Shown: piece by piece, positions 1-6,204 of the stretch
How the letters are laid out: every line of letters starts with the position of its first letter
Position numbering within the stretch: the first letter of the stretch is position 1
Assembly: GCA_024278015.1 (NCBI GenBank)
Contig: JAJRUC010000215.1
Coordinates: forward strand, 1 to 12,964
Source of the DNA: Chloroflexota bacterium
GTDB taxonomy: Bacteria > Chloroflexota > Anaerolineae > 4572-78
Direction of reading: 5' to 3'
Length of the DNA: 12,964 nucleotides
Position numbers and translations under genes: made by a program
The notes under the pieces: model-generated
Databases searched by the model: none
The model's input: the letters and a program-made list of their open reading frames with translations, nothing else
Told to the model about the DNA's origin: nothing

Positions 1-137
1 CCTCCGAATTTTGCGCCTGTTCAATAGTTTTTCGTTCTCAATTTATTTGACTCTGTCAAGCCGGTATTCCTTACTTTTTCATTCCGGATTGACGGAAATC
101 TTTCTGCCCTGATTGCGCCGGAGGACAAGCAACACGC
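1..137. other. Non-coding left edge
   Basis: I see no credible gene, promoter or repeat in this AT-rich stretch downstream of the liv operon. It may be the flank of a gene lying outside the window. Confidence 0.4.
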
Positions 138-179
138 AAAAAGCCCGATGGATGTCCGTCAAAACATTATCCATCGGGC
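138..179 (-). terminator. Intrinsic terminator of the liv operon
   Basis: A perfect 11-bp inverted repeat (GCCCGATGGAT at 143-153, its complement at 169-179) with a 15-nt loop. On the minus strand it is followed directly by five T (138-142). It starts 22 bp after the livF stop codon and reads in the operon's direction, so it should end the livJHMGF transcript. Confidence 0.9.
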
Positions 180-201
180 CGGCAAAAGCGGGAGATGCGG
201 T

Positions 202-912
202 TTAAATGCCCAAATAGGCTGAACGAACCTGCTCGTTCTTCGCTACTTCACGAGACGGGCCTTCAAGTTCCACTTTACCATCGGCCACCACGTAGGCGTA
301 ATCGCTAACAGCCAGGGCCATTTGCACATTCTGCTCTACCAGCAGCATTGTCAGGCCTTCGTTTTTCAGGCGGCGCAGGATTTCAAACAGTTCCAGCACC
401 AGAAAGGGAGCCAGTCCCAACGAAAGTTCATCAATCATCAAAATTTCCGGGTCTGCCATTAAACCGCGCGCCACGGCCACCATTTGCTGTTCGCCGCCGG
501 AAAGGGTGCCGGTTTTTTGACTGCTGCGTTCCTTCAGGCGGGGGAACATAGTGTATACTTTTTCCAGGTTCCGGTCATAATGCGCTTTTGCTCTGGCGGT
601 AAAGGCGCCCATTTCCAGGTTTTCGTAAACGGACATATCGGTAAAAAGCTGACGGCCTTCCGGCACCAGGACCAGGCCTTCTGCCGCTTTGCGATGAGGC
701 GCTATACGGCTGACATCGTGTCCAAGATAAGTGACGGTGCCTTGCCAGGGTTTTATCAGGCCCACAATAGTGCGCAACAAGGTAGTTTTGCCCACCCCGT
801 TTGAGCCGACCAAAGAGGTAAGTTTGCCGCGCTTCAACTTCAACGATATATCCCACAGAATTTGCACCTCGCCGTAGCCGGAAGAGATATTCTTTGCTTC
901 CAAAACTGTCAT
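202..912 (-). CDS. livF: Branched-chain amino acid ABC transporter ATP-binding protein LivF
   Basis: One of two ATPase subunits that drive import through the LivH/LivM channel on the cytoplasmic side of the membrane. The 236 residues match normal LivF length. Visible motifs are Walker A GSNGVGKT (36-43), the LivF-type VPEGRQLF segment (83-90), a canonical ABC signature LSGGE (137-141) and Walker B ILMIDE (157-162). It also has the LVEQN motif (191-195), where LivF proteins carry Gln instead of the usual switch His. The usual Pro after Walker B (DEPS) is Leu here (DELS). The ATG is preceded by a GAGGGTG ribosome site lying in the 11-bp gap after the livG stop (TAA). It is the last gene of the operon, with a terminator just downstream. 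The family assignment is secure; the substrate cannot be read from this subunit. Confidence 0.95.
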   Translation of the reverse strand: MTVLEAKNISSGYGEVQILWDISLKLKRGKLTSLVGSNGVGKTTLLRTIVGLIKPWQGTVTYLGHDVSRIAPHRKAAEGLVLVPEGRQLFTDMSVYENLEMGAFTARAKAHYDRNLEKVYTMFPRLKERSSQKTGTLSGGEQQMVAVARGLMADPEILMIDELSLGLAPFLVLELFEILRRLKNEGLTMLLVEQNVQMALAVSDYAYVVADGKVELEGPSREVAKNEQVRSAYLGI

Positions 913-923
913 AACACCCTCGC

Positions 924-1697
924 TTAACTTCCGCTCATTAATTTCTCTGCCAATGCAGGGTCGCCCAGATAGGCTTCAATCACTTTGGGATTATCTACAA
1001 TTTCGTCGGGCGTCCCTTCCGCAATCAGTTGGCCGTAATCCAGGACAATGATGCGGTCAGAGACATTCATTAAGGCGTGCATCACGTGTTCAATAATGAA
1101 GATACTCACTCCCTGTTCCCGAATTTTTAATACCACCTCAACCATTTCGGCGATTTCTGTGGGGTTCAGGCCGGCCAACACTTCATCCAGCAGCAACAGA
1201 TACGGGCGAGAGGCCAAAGCGCGGGCCATTTCCAGCCGTTTTTTCTGGGCCACGTTCAAGCTGGCGGCCAGCAAATTCCGACGCTCGTGCAGGCCCACAA
1301 ATTCCATCACCTCCAGGGCGATGACCTCGGCCTCGGTTAAAGAATGGCTCTCGTGACCATAGCAGGCGCCGGCCATCACATTTTCCAGCACGGTCAGGTC
1401 GTTCAGGGGGCGCACAATTTGATGCGTGCGCGCCAGGCCCAGGCCCACCACGTCGTAGGGTTTCCAGCCGCTAATATCGGTGCCTCTGAAGGTAATTTGG
1501 CCTTCGGTGGGCGTATACACGCCGTTGATGACGTTAAACAAGGTAGTTTTTCCGGCGCCGTTGGGGCCAATCAGGCCCAGAATTTGGCCTTTGGGCAGGT
1601 CGAAGGTCACTTCAGAAACGGCCAGCAGGCCGCCAAAACGCTTCGAGACATTCTGAACCTGTAAGATGATGTTATCTTGCATCCGGCTTGTTGTCAT
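924..1697 (-). CDS. livG: Branched-chain amino acid ABC transporter ATP-binding protein LivG
   Basis: Second ATPase of the importer. I place the start at the ATG ending at 1697, which overlaps the livM stop as ATGA and has GGAGGG about 8 nt upstream. An in-frame GTG at 1712 is less likely because the ribosome site would then lie inside the gene. From that ATG the protein has 257 residues, normal for LivG. Walker A is GPNGAGKT (44-51), Walker B LLLLDE (167-172), the switch His is in IIEH (H204), and the C-terminal NPKVIEAYLG segment typical of LivG is present. The signature motif is not LSGGQ but SLNVAQ (146-151) followed by KKRLEMARA. I recall similar L-x-x-A-x-KRLE variants in some LivG groups, so this need not mean loss of function. 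It would pair with LivF, whose signature is canonical. Confidence 0.94.
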   Translation of the reverse strand: MTTSRMQDNIILQVQNVSKRFGGLLAVSEVTFDLPKGQILGLIGPNGAGKTTLFNVINGVYTPTEGQITFRGTDISGWKPYDVVGLGLARTHQIVRPLNDLTVLENVMAGACYGHESHSLTEAEVIALEVMEFVGLHERRNLLAASLNVAQKKRLEMARALASRPYLLLLDEVLAGLNPTEIAEMVEVVLKIREQGVSIFIIEHVMHALMNVSDRIIVLDYGQLIAEGTPDEIVDNPKVIEAYLGDPALAEKLMSGS

Positions 1698-2662
1698 TCC
1701 AGTACCCTCCACAATCCTTTAAAGCGATGTCGCAACCAACCAATCACCCCGGACGGCACAAACAGGATAATCAGCAACAACAAAACGCCGGCAATTGCCA
1801 ACTGTAAATCCTTAAACAGGGGGCTGGTCAACAAATAACTGCGCAAGGCTTCGTAAAGCGCGGCGCCAACCAATGGCCCTTGCACGGTCCCCTGCCCGCC
1901 GAGCATGACCATGACAATCATTTCAATTGAACGGTGCAGCCGGAACGCCCCTGCGGGCTGCACGCTGCTGTTTCTGAAGAAGAATATAACCCCAATGATG
2001 CCGGGGAGAATGGCCGAAAGAATGTAGGCCATTGTTTTTACTTTGGGGGTGTGAATACCCATCGCCATCGCGGCGTCTTCATCTTCCCGGATGCTCATCA
2101 GCCCCAACCCAAATCGGGAAAATTTGACTCCGTAGCTCATTAAAACGGCAATAATCGTCACCCCGAACATTAACCAGTAGGTAAGCCACTGCATATTGGC
2201 CGCGCCGCCGTAATCCTGATAAACGATAAAGTTCAATTCCATGCCGATGGGGCCGCCGAAGAGGTTGAAATTGTTGATGAAGGTTCGCATGGCTTCGTTA
2301 ATGCCGATGGTGGCTAACGCAAAATACGCGCCGCGCAACCGCAACAGGGCTATGCCCAGCAACAGGGCCAACACCCCGGAGGCCAAACCACCCGCCAGCG
2401 CAGCCGGTATCAAATTCCAGCCTTGTTCAGCTATTAGATAAAAGCCGACGTACCCGCCCAGGCCAAAGAAAACGATATGCCCAAAACTGACGTACCCGGC
2501 GTATCCCAGCAAAATATTTAAACTTGAGGCCATGGTTACGGCCATCAAAATTAAAAACATGCTCTCTCGCATTATTTTGGAGCCGGTTATTACGGGGATG
2601 AGTCCACCTGCAAGAACGACCCCTACCGTCAACCATAATGCAGGATATTTCCAGCTTTTCAT
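1694..2662 (-). CDS. livM: Branched-chain amino acid ABC transporter permease LivM
   Basis: Integral membrane permease that forms the transport channel with LivH. It has 322 residues from the ATG ending at 2662. An upstream start at 2728 is open but would overlap livH by 65 bp and add a Cys/Trp-rich stretch unlike LivM. The chosen ATG lies 1 bp after the livH TAA and has GGGAGGA upstream. The family features are many hydrophobic segments, the LLGYAGYVSFGHIVFFGLGGY region near the N-terminus, and the cytoplasmic ATPase-contact loop SIREDEDAAMAMGI followed by KVKTMAYILSA. The stop TGA overlaps the livG start, so the two are probably translationally coupled. The family call is firm; the substrate is unknown. 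Confidence 0.94.
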   Translation of the reverse strand: MKSWKYPALWLTVGVVLAGGLIPVITGSKIMRESMFLILMAVTMASSLNILLGYAGYVSFGHIVFFGLGGYVGFYLIAEQGWNLIPAALAGGLASGVLALLLGIALLRLRGAYFALATIGINEAMRTFINNFNLFGGPIGMELNFIVYQDYGGAANMQWLTYWLMFGVTIIAVLMSYGVKFSRFGLGLMSIREDEDAAMAMGIHTPKVKTMAYILSAILPGIIGVIFFFRNSSVQPAGAFRLHRSIEMIVMVMLGGQGTVQGPLVGAALYEALRSYLLTSPLFKDLQLAIAGVLLLLIILFVPSGVIGWLRHRFKGLWRVLE

Positions 2663-2663
2663 A

Positions 2664-3524
2664 TTAGCGTCCTCCCAACAAGCCGGTGGGCCGCACCAAT
2701 AAAATAACCACAAACAGCACAAACTCAATGACCGGCACCCAACTGACGGGCATAAAAGTGGGCACGACGCCCTCCATTGCGCCTAAAATCAGGCCGCCAA
2801 TCAAGGCCCCGGTCGGATTCCCCAAGCCCCCCAAAACCACAATCACAAAACTTTTCAGTTCATAAACGCCGCCCGCCAGAATATTGAAAGAGAAGAAGGT
2901 GGCAATCAACCCGCCGGCAATGGCGGCCAGCATCGTTCCCAGGCCAAAGCTCAAGGCCAACATTTTCGTTGAAGGGATGCCCATCAATTCGGCGGCATCG
3001 CGGTTGTTTGCCACGGCCCGAATGGCTTTACCCGGCTGGGTGCGATACAGAAACACGTACAAAACGGCCGTAACCAATACGGCTATCAAAGCGGCCATTA
3101 CGCGGGTTCCCAACAGATTTACCGGGCCAAGTTGCAAACTCCCCAACGAAAATTCGAGGTTGCGGGGCGAGGTGGTGAACAACGCCGTTCCCACCCCGAT
3201 AATCATCATATTAACGGAAAAAGTTGATAACAACGATGACAGATGGGGGGCATTAAGGACACGATGAACAGCCACAAAATACATAATCATCCCAAAAATC
3301 AACCCCAAAACAGCTACAATTACCAAAGCCAGATACGGATTTAACCCCCAGCCGGTTGAGCCGGCAAAAAAGAAAACACCAAACATTCCCAAGGCAATAA
3401 TGGGGCCGTGGCCCAAATTAATAACATCCATTACCCCAAAAATAAGCGTTAAGCCCATAGCCGCCAGGCCATACACAAAACCGATTAACAAACCGTCAGC
3501 CAGTGAGGCAAAAAGTTGCTCCAT
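2664..3524 (-). CDS. livH: Branched-chain amino acid ABC transporter permease LivH
   Basis: Membrane permease partner of LivM, 286 residues, the usual LivH size. The N-terminus has the family's LADGLLIGFVYGLAAMG and VINLGHGPIIALG segments. The cytoplasmic coupling loop reads AIRAVANNRDAAELMGI, close to the LivH consensus. The C-terminal part has VVLGGLGNPTGALIGGLILG and ends in RPTGLLGGR, also typical. A GGAGGGT ribosome site precedes the ATG. It is the first gene of the tight HMGF block. The 353-bp gap separating it from livJ is filled with palindromes, so its expression may be lower than, or partly independent of, livJ. Confidence 0.94.
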   Translation of the reverse strand: MEQLFASLADGLLIGFVYGLAAMGLTLIFGVMDVINLGHGPIIALGMFGVFFFAGSTGWGLNPYLALVIVAVLGLIFGMIMYFVAVHRVLNAPHLSSLLSTFSVNMMIIGVGTALFTTSPRNLEFSLGSLQLGPVNLLGTRVMAALIAVLVTAVLYVFLYRTQPGKAIRAVANNRDAAELMGIPSTKMLALSFGLGTMLAAIAGGLIATFFSFNILAGGVYELKSFVIVVLGGLGNPTGALIGGLILGAMEGVVPTFMPVSWVPVIEFVLFVVILLVRPTGLLGGR

Positions 3525-3564
3525 AAAAAATGACCCTCCACTCTAAATACGGCGATTATTAACT

Positions 3565-3603
3565 CAGGGGGCAAAAAAGAGACGTATACTTTTTTGCCCC
3601 CTG
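3565..3603 (-). repeat. Perfect 15-bp inverted repeat, possible attenuating terminator after livJ
   Basis: The arms 3565-3579 (CAGGGGGCAAAAAAG) and 3589-3603 are perfect complements around a 9-nt loop. On the minus strand the stem lies after livJ and 41 bp before the livH start. No clean T-run follows the full stem, although the second arm itself begins with CTTTTTT. It could act as a leaky terminator or as a block to 3' exonucleases that protects livJ mRNA. The structure is certain, the function inferred. Confidence 0.65.
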
Positions 3604-3665
3604 GTTTTGTTTAGCCCTGCTACTGTCTCGTCAAACATAAAATGATAGTTTTACAGCGTTCCTCC

Positions 3666-3693
3666 GTAGAGGCACGCTGTAGCGTGTCTCTAC
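3666..3693. repeat. 12-bp inverted repeat, dispersed-palindrome type
   Basis: The arms 3666-3677 (GTAGAGGCACGC) and 3682-3693 are complementary except for one G:T pair, with a 4-nt loop (TGTA). Palindromes of the form GTAGAG..CACGC / GCGTG..CTCTAC occur between genes in many bacterial genomes. This looks like one such copy, but no second copy lies in this window. Confidence 0.6.
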
Positions 3694-3786
3694 CTGCGAA
3701 CCGCCGCCACCTGTCAAAACACGGTTGACACAACACTACTTGCTTGCGAAAAAATTGTAACAATAAATTGCGCTCTTTCGCTTTTT

Positions 3787-3860
3787 ACCCCCCCTCAATC
3801 CCCCCCCTTGAAAGGGGGGCAGTAAACGTCTCCCCCCTCAAGAGGGGGGCTGAGGGGGTG
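3787..3860. repeat. C/G-run cruciform element (two inverted hairpins)
   Basis: Two half-elements face each other. The left half (3787-3819) has the pattern A-C7-TCAAT-C8-TTGAAA-G6. The right half (3832-3860), read on the opposite strand, has ACCCCCTCAG-C6-TCTTGA-G6. Each half can fold as its own C6/G6 hairpin, and the whole can fold as one long stem. It begins 17 bp downstream of the livJ stop on the minus strand. It could terminate or stabilise the livJ transcript and resembles short dispersed palindromic elements. It is non-coding. Confidence 0.65.
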
Positions 3861-3877
3861 GAATACTTGCAAAAAAG

Positions 3878-5161
3878 CTACTTCATCGGGTAAAGCGGTG
3901 CGGCAGATTGACCTTCAACCGGCCAAACAACCTGTTTTGTCAAGCTGCCGTCGGCGCCCTTTTGCCATTGCACGTAAACCATATCGTGCGCTTTTTGCAA
4001 ACCGTGGGCTTCGGCGCTGGTATCAAATTTGATATGCCCAAAGAAGATGAGCGAGTCCATTTTCTCCAGGGCGGCTTTAACCGCGTCCGGGTCCGTTGAA
4101 TCGGCCGTTTCGATGGCGTACTGCAAAACAACGCCGGCCGCATAACCGCCCGCTGCATGGTAGCTGGGTTCTTCGCCGTATTTGGCTTGATAAGCATCGG
4201 CAAAGCCTTTTACGGTGGGGCCGTACCATTCCAGACCGGCTTCTTTGGCCGCCGCTTCAGAATATTTGGCGCGAGGTTCCCACTGGCTGGGGCCAACCAC
4301 GCCCACGGCCGCATCCCCCAGTTCCGCAAAACCGAGTTCCGGCGGGGCAACCAGCAAAGCCAGCATTTTGGGCGAGACGCCTTTTTCAAACAGTTGCCGG
4401 GCGAAGGTGCTGCCATCGTTAAAGTGGCCGCCGCCCATAATGGCATCGGGGCCGGCTGCCGTAATTTTGTTGATAAACGGCGCAAAGTCGGTGGTTTCGC
4501 CGTCGTAGCCCTCAAACAGAACTACTTCATAGCCTTTACCTTCGGCATATTCTTTGGCTGCCTGTACCACGCTCGTAGCGAATTTGGCATTTTCATACAC
4601 AATCGCGATTTTCTTGGCGCCGGGGTCAACCGCACCCAACATATCCACGGCCCCGGTCAGGTAGCGGCTGGCAGGCGTGTACAGTTGGAAGACGGAAGAG
4701 AGACCTTTTTTATACGTTGCGTCAGAGGCCGCGCCGGTGGTAATCATCAGCTTGCCGCCCTGTTCTGCAATTACGGCGGCGGCATCGGTTAAGCCGCTGC
4801 TGTACGGGCTGATGAGAAAATCGGCTTTATCTTCTTCAATGAGGGTAGTGTAAAGCAACTGCACCCGTTCTGCCGCGCTTTCATCATCGTAGGTTTTGGC
4901 CGCAAATTTTACCACGGTGCCATCCGAAAGTTTCAGCCCATCTTTGTTCACCTGTTCCATCCACAATTTCAGGCCGTTGGTTTGCCCACTGGAAGAAACT
5001 TCATACTTGCCGGTGACAGAGGCCGTATAGCCAATCACCACTGTTTTCTCGCCCCCGCCGGTGGCAGCTCCGCCGTCATCTTTTTTGGGGGCAGCTCCGC
5101 CACAGGCCGTTGCTACCATAGCCAACACCAACAATGCTATCAGCAAAAAATATCGTTTCAT
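3878..5161 (-). CDS. livJ: ABC transporter substrate-binding lipoprotein, LivJ-like (Peripla_BP_6 type)
   Basis: Extracytoplasmic solute receptor that delivers substrate to LivHM. It has 427 residues. The N-terminus is a lipoprotein signal: Lys-Arg, a hydrophobic core and lipobox VATAC with the lipidated Cys at residue 20. A flexible Gly/Ala/Lys/Asp linker runs to about residue 39, then the two-lobe type I periplasmic-binding fold. Recognisable segments are the first strand VVIGYTASVTGKYEVSSSGQ, DDESAAERVQLLYTTLIEED, and the hinge-proximal KKIAIVYENAKFATSVVQAA. The ATG has AGGAGG (complement at 5172-5177) with a 10-nt spacer. The stop is TAG. It is the promoter-proximal gene of the liv cluster, and the gap after it would let it be made in excess over the permeases, as is usual for binding proteins. 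Ligand identity (Leu/Ile/Val, other amino acid, amide) is not determinable by eye. Confidence 0.9.
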   Translation of the reverse strand: MKRYFLLIALLVLAMVATACGGAAPKKDDGGAATGGGEKTVVIGYTASVTGKYEVSSSGQTNGLKLWMEQVNKDGLKLSDGTVVKFAAKTYDDESAAERVQLLYTTLIEEDKADFLISPYSSGLTDAAAVIAEQGGKLMITTGAASDATYKKGLSSVFQLYTPASRYLTGAVDMLGAVDPGAKKIAIVYENAKFATSVVQAAKEYAEGKGYEVVLFEGYDGETTDFAPFINKITAAGPDAIMGGGHFNDGSTFARQLFEKGVSPKMLALLVAPPELGFAELGDAAVGVVGPSQWEPRAKYSEAAAKEAGLEWYGPTVKGFADAYQAKYGEEPSYHAAGGYAAGVVLQYAIETADSTDPDAVKAALEKMDSLIFFGHIKFDTSAEAHGLQKAHDMVYVQWQKGADGSLTKQVVWPVEGQSAAPLYPMK

Positions 5162-5187
5162 CTTTTTCCAACCTCCTCAAGTTAAAT

Positions 5188-5207
5188 TCATATCGATATG
5201 ATGTCAA
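5188..5207 (-). promoter_or_regulatory. 14-bp perfect palindrome beside a TTGACA box upstream of livJ
   Basis: TCATATCGATATGA (5188-5201) is a perfect 14-bp palindrome lying 10 bp upstream of the livJ ribosome site. On the minus strand it is immediately preceded by TTGACA (5202-5207), a perfect -35 hexamer. If that hexamer is real, the palindrome sits in the promoter spacer, a standard place for an operator. The -10 at 17-bp spacing (TAACTT) is poor and would put the transcript start almost on the ribosome site, so the promoter call is weak. The palindrome itself is certain. Confidence 0.4.
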
Positions 5208-5295
5208 AAATTCAGCCGCAAAATACAACGGGTTTTTATTTCCGATACACCCCCTTTCGCAGGTAAAATTACCTTCCGGCAACAAAAAACTATAT

Positions 5296-5322
5296 GCCGG
5301 TCAGATTTTCCAAATGACCGGC
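5296..5322. repeat. 8-bp dyad GCCGGTCA-N11-TGACCGGC
   Basis: The arms 5296-5303 and 5315-5322 are perfect complements with an 11-nt spacer, 135 bp upstream of the livJ start. The spacing suits a dimeric regulator binding one helical turn or two apart, or a small RNA hairpin. There is no independent evidence of function. Confidence 0.35.
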
Positions 5323-5447
5323 GTACACGAAAAACACAATAAATACCTGTAGCCTCGATGATACAGCAATGTTAAATTGAAACTGATGATTGAAGTGTAA
5401 AAATGATACCAGATTGCGGCTTTTTTGTCATCACCCCAAAGGTCTAT

Positions 5448-5484
5448 CTTTAAAATCAAAATTCAGCCATATCGGCTGAATTTT
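5448..5484 (-). terminator. Intrinsic terminator after the two-component genes
   Basis: A perfect 11-bp inverted repeat (5458-5468 and 5474-5484, core TTCAGCC/GGCTGAA) with a 5-nt loop. On the minus strand it ends in TTTT followed by GATTTT. It lies 27 bp after the response-regulator stop. A 9-bp direct repeat AAAGGTCTA (5438-5446, 5491-5499) flanks it. Confidence 0.75.
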
Positions 5485-5511
5485 AGCACTAAAGGTCTAG
5501 TACTTTACCCG

Positions 5512-6204
5512 CTAATCGCTCAAATAACTTATCAGGCCCAATTTCAGGGCGACAGTCACGGCCTCGGTGCGATTGTTGACATTGAGTTTGGAGAAAATAT
5601 TGCTGGCATGAATTTTAACCGTCCGCTCGGTGATGACCAGGGCGGCGGCAATGTCTTTGTTTCGGGCGCCCTGGCCCATCAGGGCCAACACTTCTCTTTC
5701 TCTGGCCGTCAGTCTCGAAGCCCCCCCGGCTGCCACAGGGAGCGACGACGGCGTTTTAACATCACGCTGAATCATCATGCTGGAAAATCTGTCCAGAATC
5801 CGGGCGGCTACTTCCGGGGTCAGCAGCGATTCGCCGCGATGGGCCACCCGAATGGCCTCGACAAGTTGGTCGGGCGGCGCGTCTTTCAGCAAATAGCCGC
5901 GCGCCCCGGCGGCAATGCCCTCGTAAATGTATTCATCGTCGCCAAAGGTAGTCAGAATAATCACATGCACCGCCGGAAACCGGGCGTGGATGCGTTTGGT
6001 GGCCTCTACCCCATCCAGCACGGGCATCTGCAAATCCATCAGCACCACTTCCGGTTGAAGCCGGCGCACCAGGTCTATCGCTTCCTGCCCGTTTTCCGCT
6101 TCGCCCACAACTTCAATATCGTCTTCCAGATTAACAATAGCCGCCAATCCCTGCCGTACCACGGGATGGTCATCAACCAACACAACGCGAATAGGTGTAC
6201 TCAT
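5512..6204 (-). CDS. NarL/FixJ-family response regulator with LuxR-type HTH
   Basis: DNA-binding output protein of the two-component system, 230 residues. The receiver domain covers about 5-120: acidic pair D11/D12, phospho-acceptor D57 in VVLMDLQMP, T85 in VIILTTF, and K107 in GYLLKDA. A linker (about 138-162) leads to a LuxR-type helix-turn-helix (about 163-228) with LTAREREVLALM and the recognition region ITERTVKIHASNIFSKL. All residues needed for phosphorylation are present. The ATG overlaps the kinase stop as ATGA, so it is translationally coupled to the kinase. The stop is TAG. Target genes are unknown; the liv operon directly downstream is the obvious candidate, by position only. If the kinase is truly broken, this regulator may lack its normal phosphate donor. 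Confidence 0.93.
   Translation of the reverse strand: MSTPIRVVLVDDHPVVRQGLAAIVNLEDDIEVVGEAENGQEAIDLVRRLQPEVVLMDLQMPVLDGVEATKRIHARFPAVHVIILTTFGDDEYIYEGIAAGARGYLLKDAPPDQLVEAIRVAHRGESLLTPEVAARILDRFSSMMIQRDVKTPSSLPVAAGGASRLTAREREVLALMGQGARNKDIAAALVITERTVKIHASNIFSKLNVNNRTEAVTVALKLGLISYLSD

Larger units (their letters stand above)
5162..5511. other. Intergenic region between response regulator and livJ
   Basis: 350 bp with no credible gene. From right to left along the minus strand it holds the terminator of the two-component genes, an 8-bp dyad, and the TTGACA/palindrome site near livJ. The liv promoter must lie here if livJ is not read from the kinase transcript. I could not find a convincing complete -35/-10 pair. 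Confidence 0.6.

Noticed and set aside
2663..2728. Longer livM start at 2728
   Set aside because: It would overlap livH by 65 bp and add a Cys/Trp-rich leader. The ATG at 2662 has a strong GGGAGGA site and follows the livH stop by 1 bp.
4157..4792. Long open frame opposite livJ (211 codons)
   Set aside because: It is antisense to a gene with clear family motifs, has no ribosome site or recognisable domain, and its composition mirrors livJ codon structure.
5438..5499. Small insertion: hairpin flanked by 9-bp direct repeats AAAGGTCTA
   Set aside because: The hairpin sits exactly where a terminator is expected and has a T-rich tail. Two short direct repeats alone do not show transposition.
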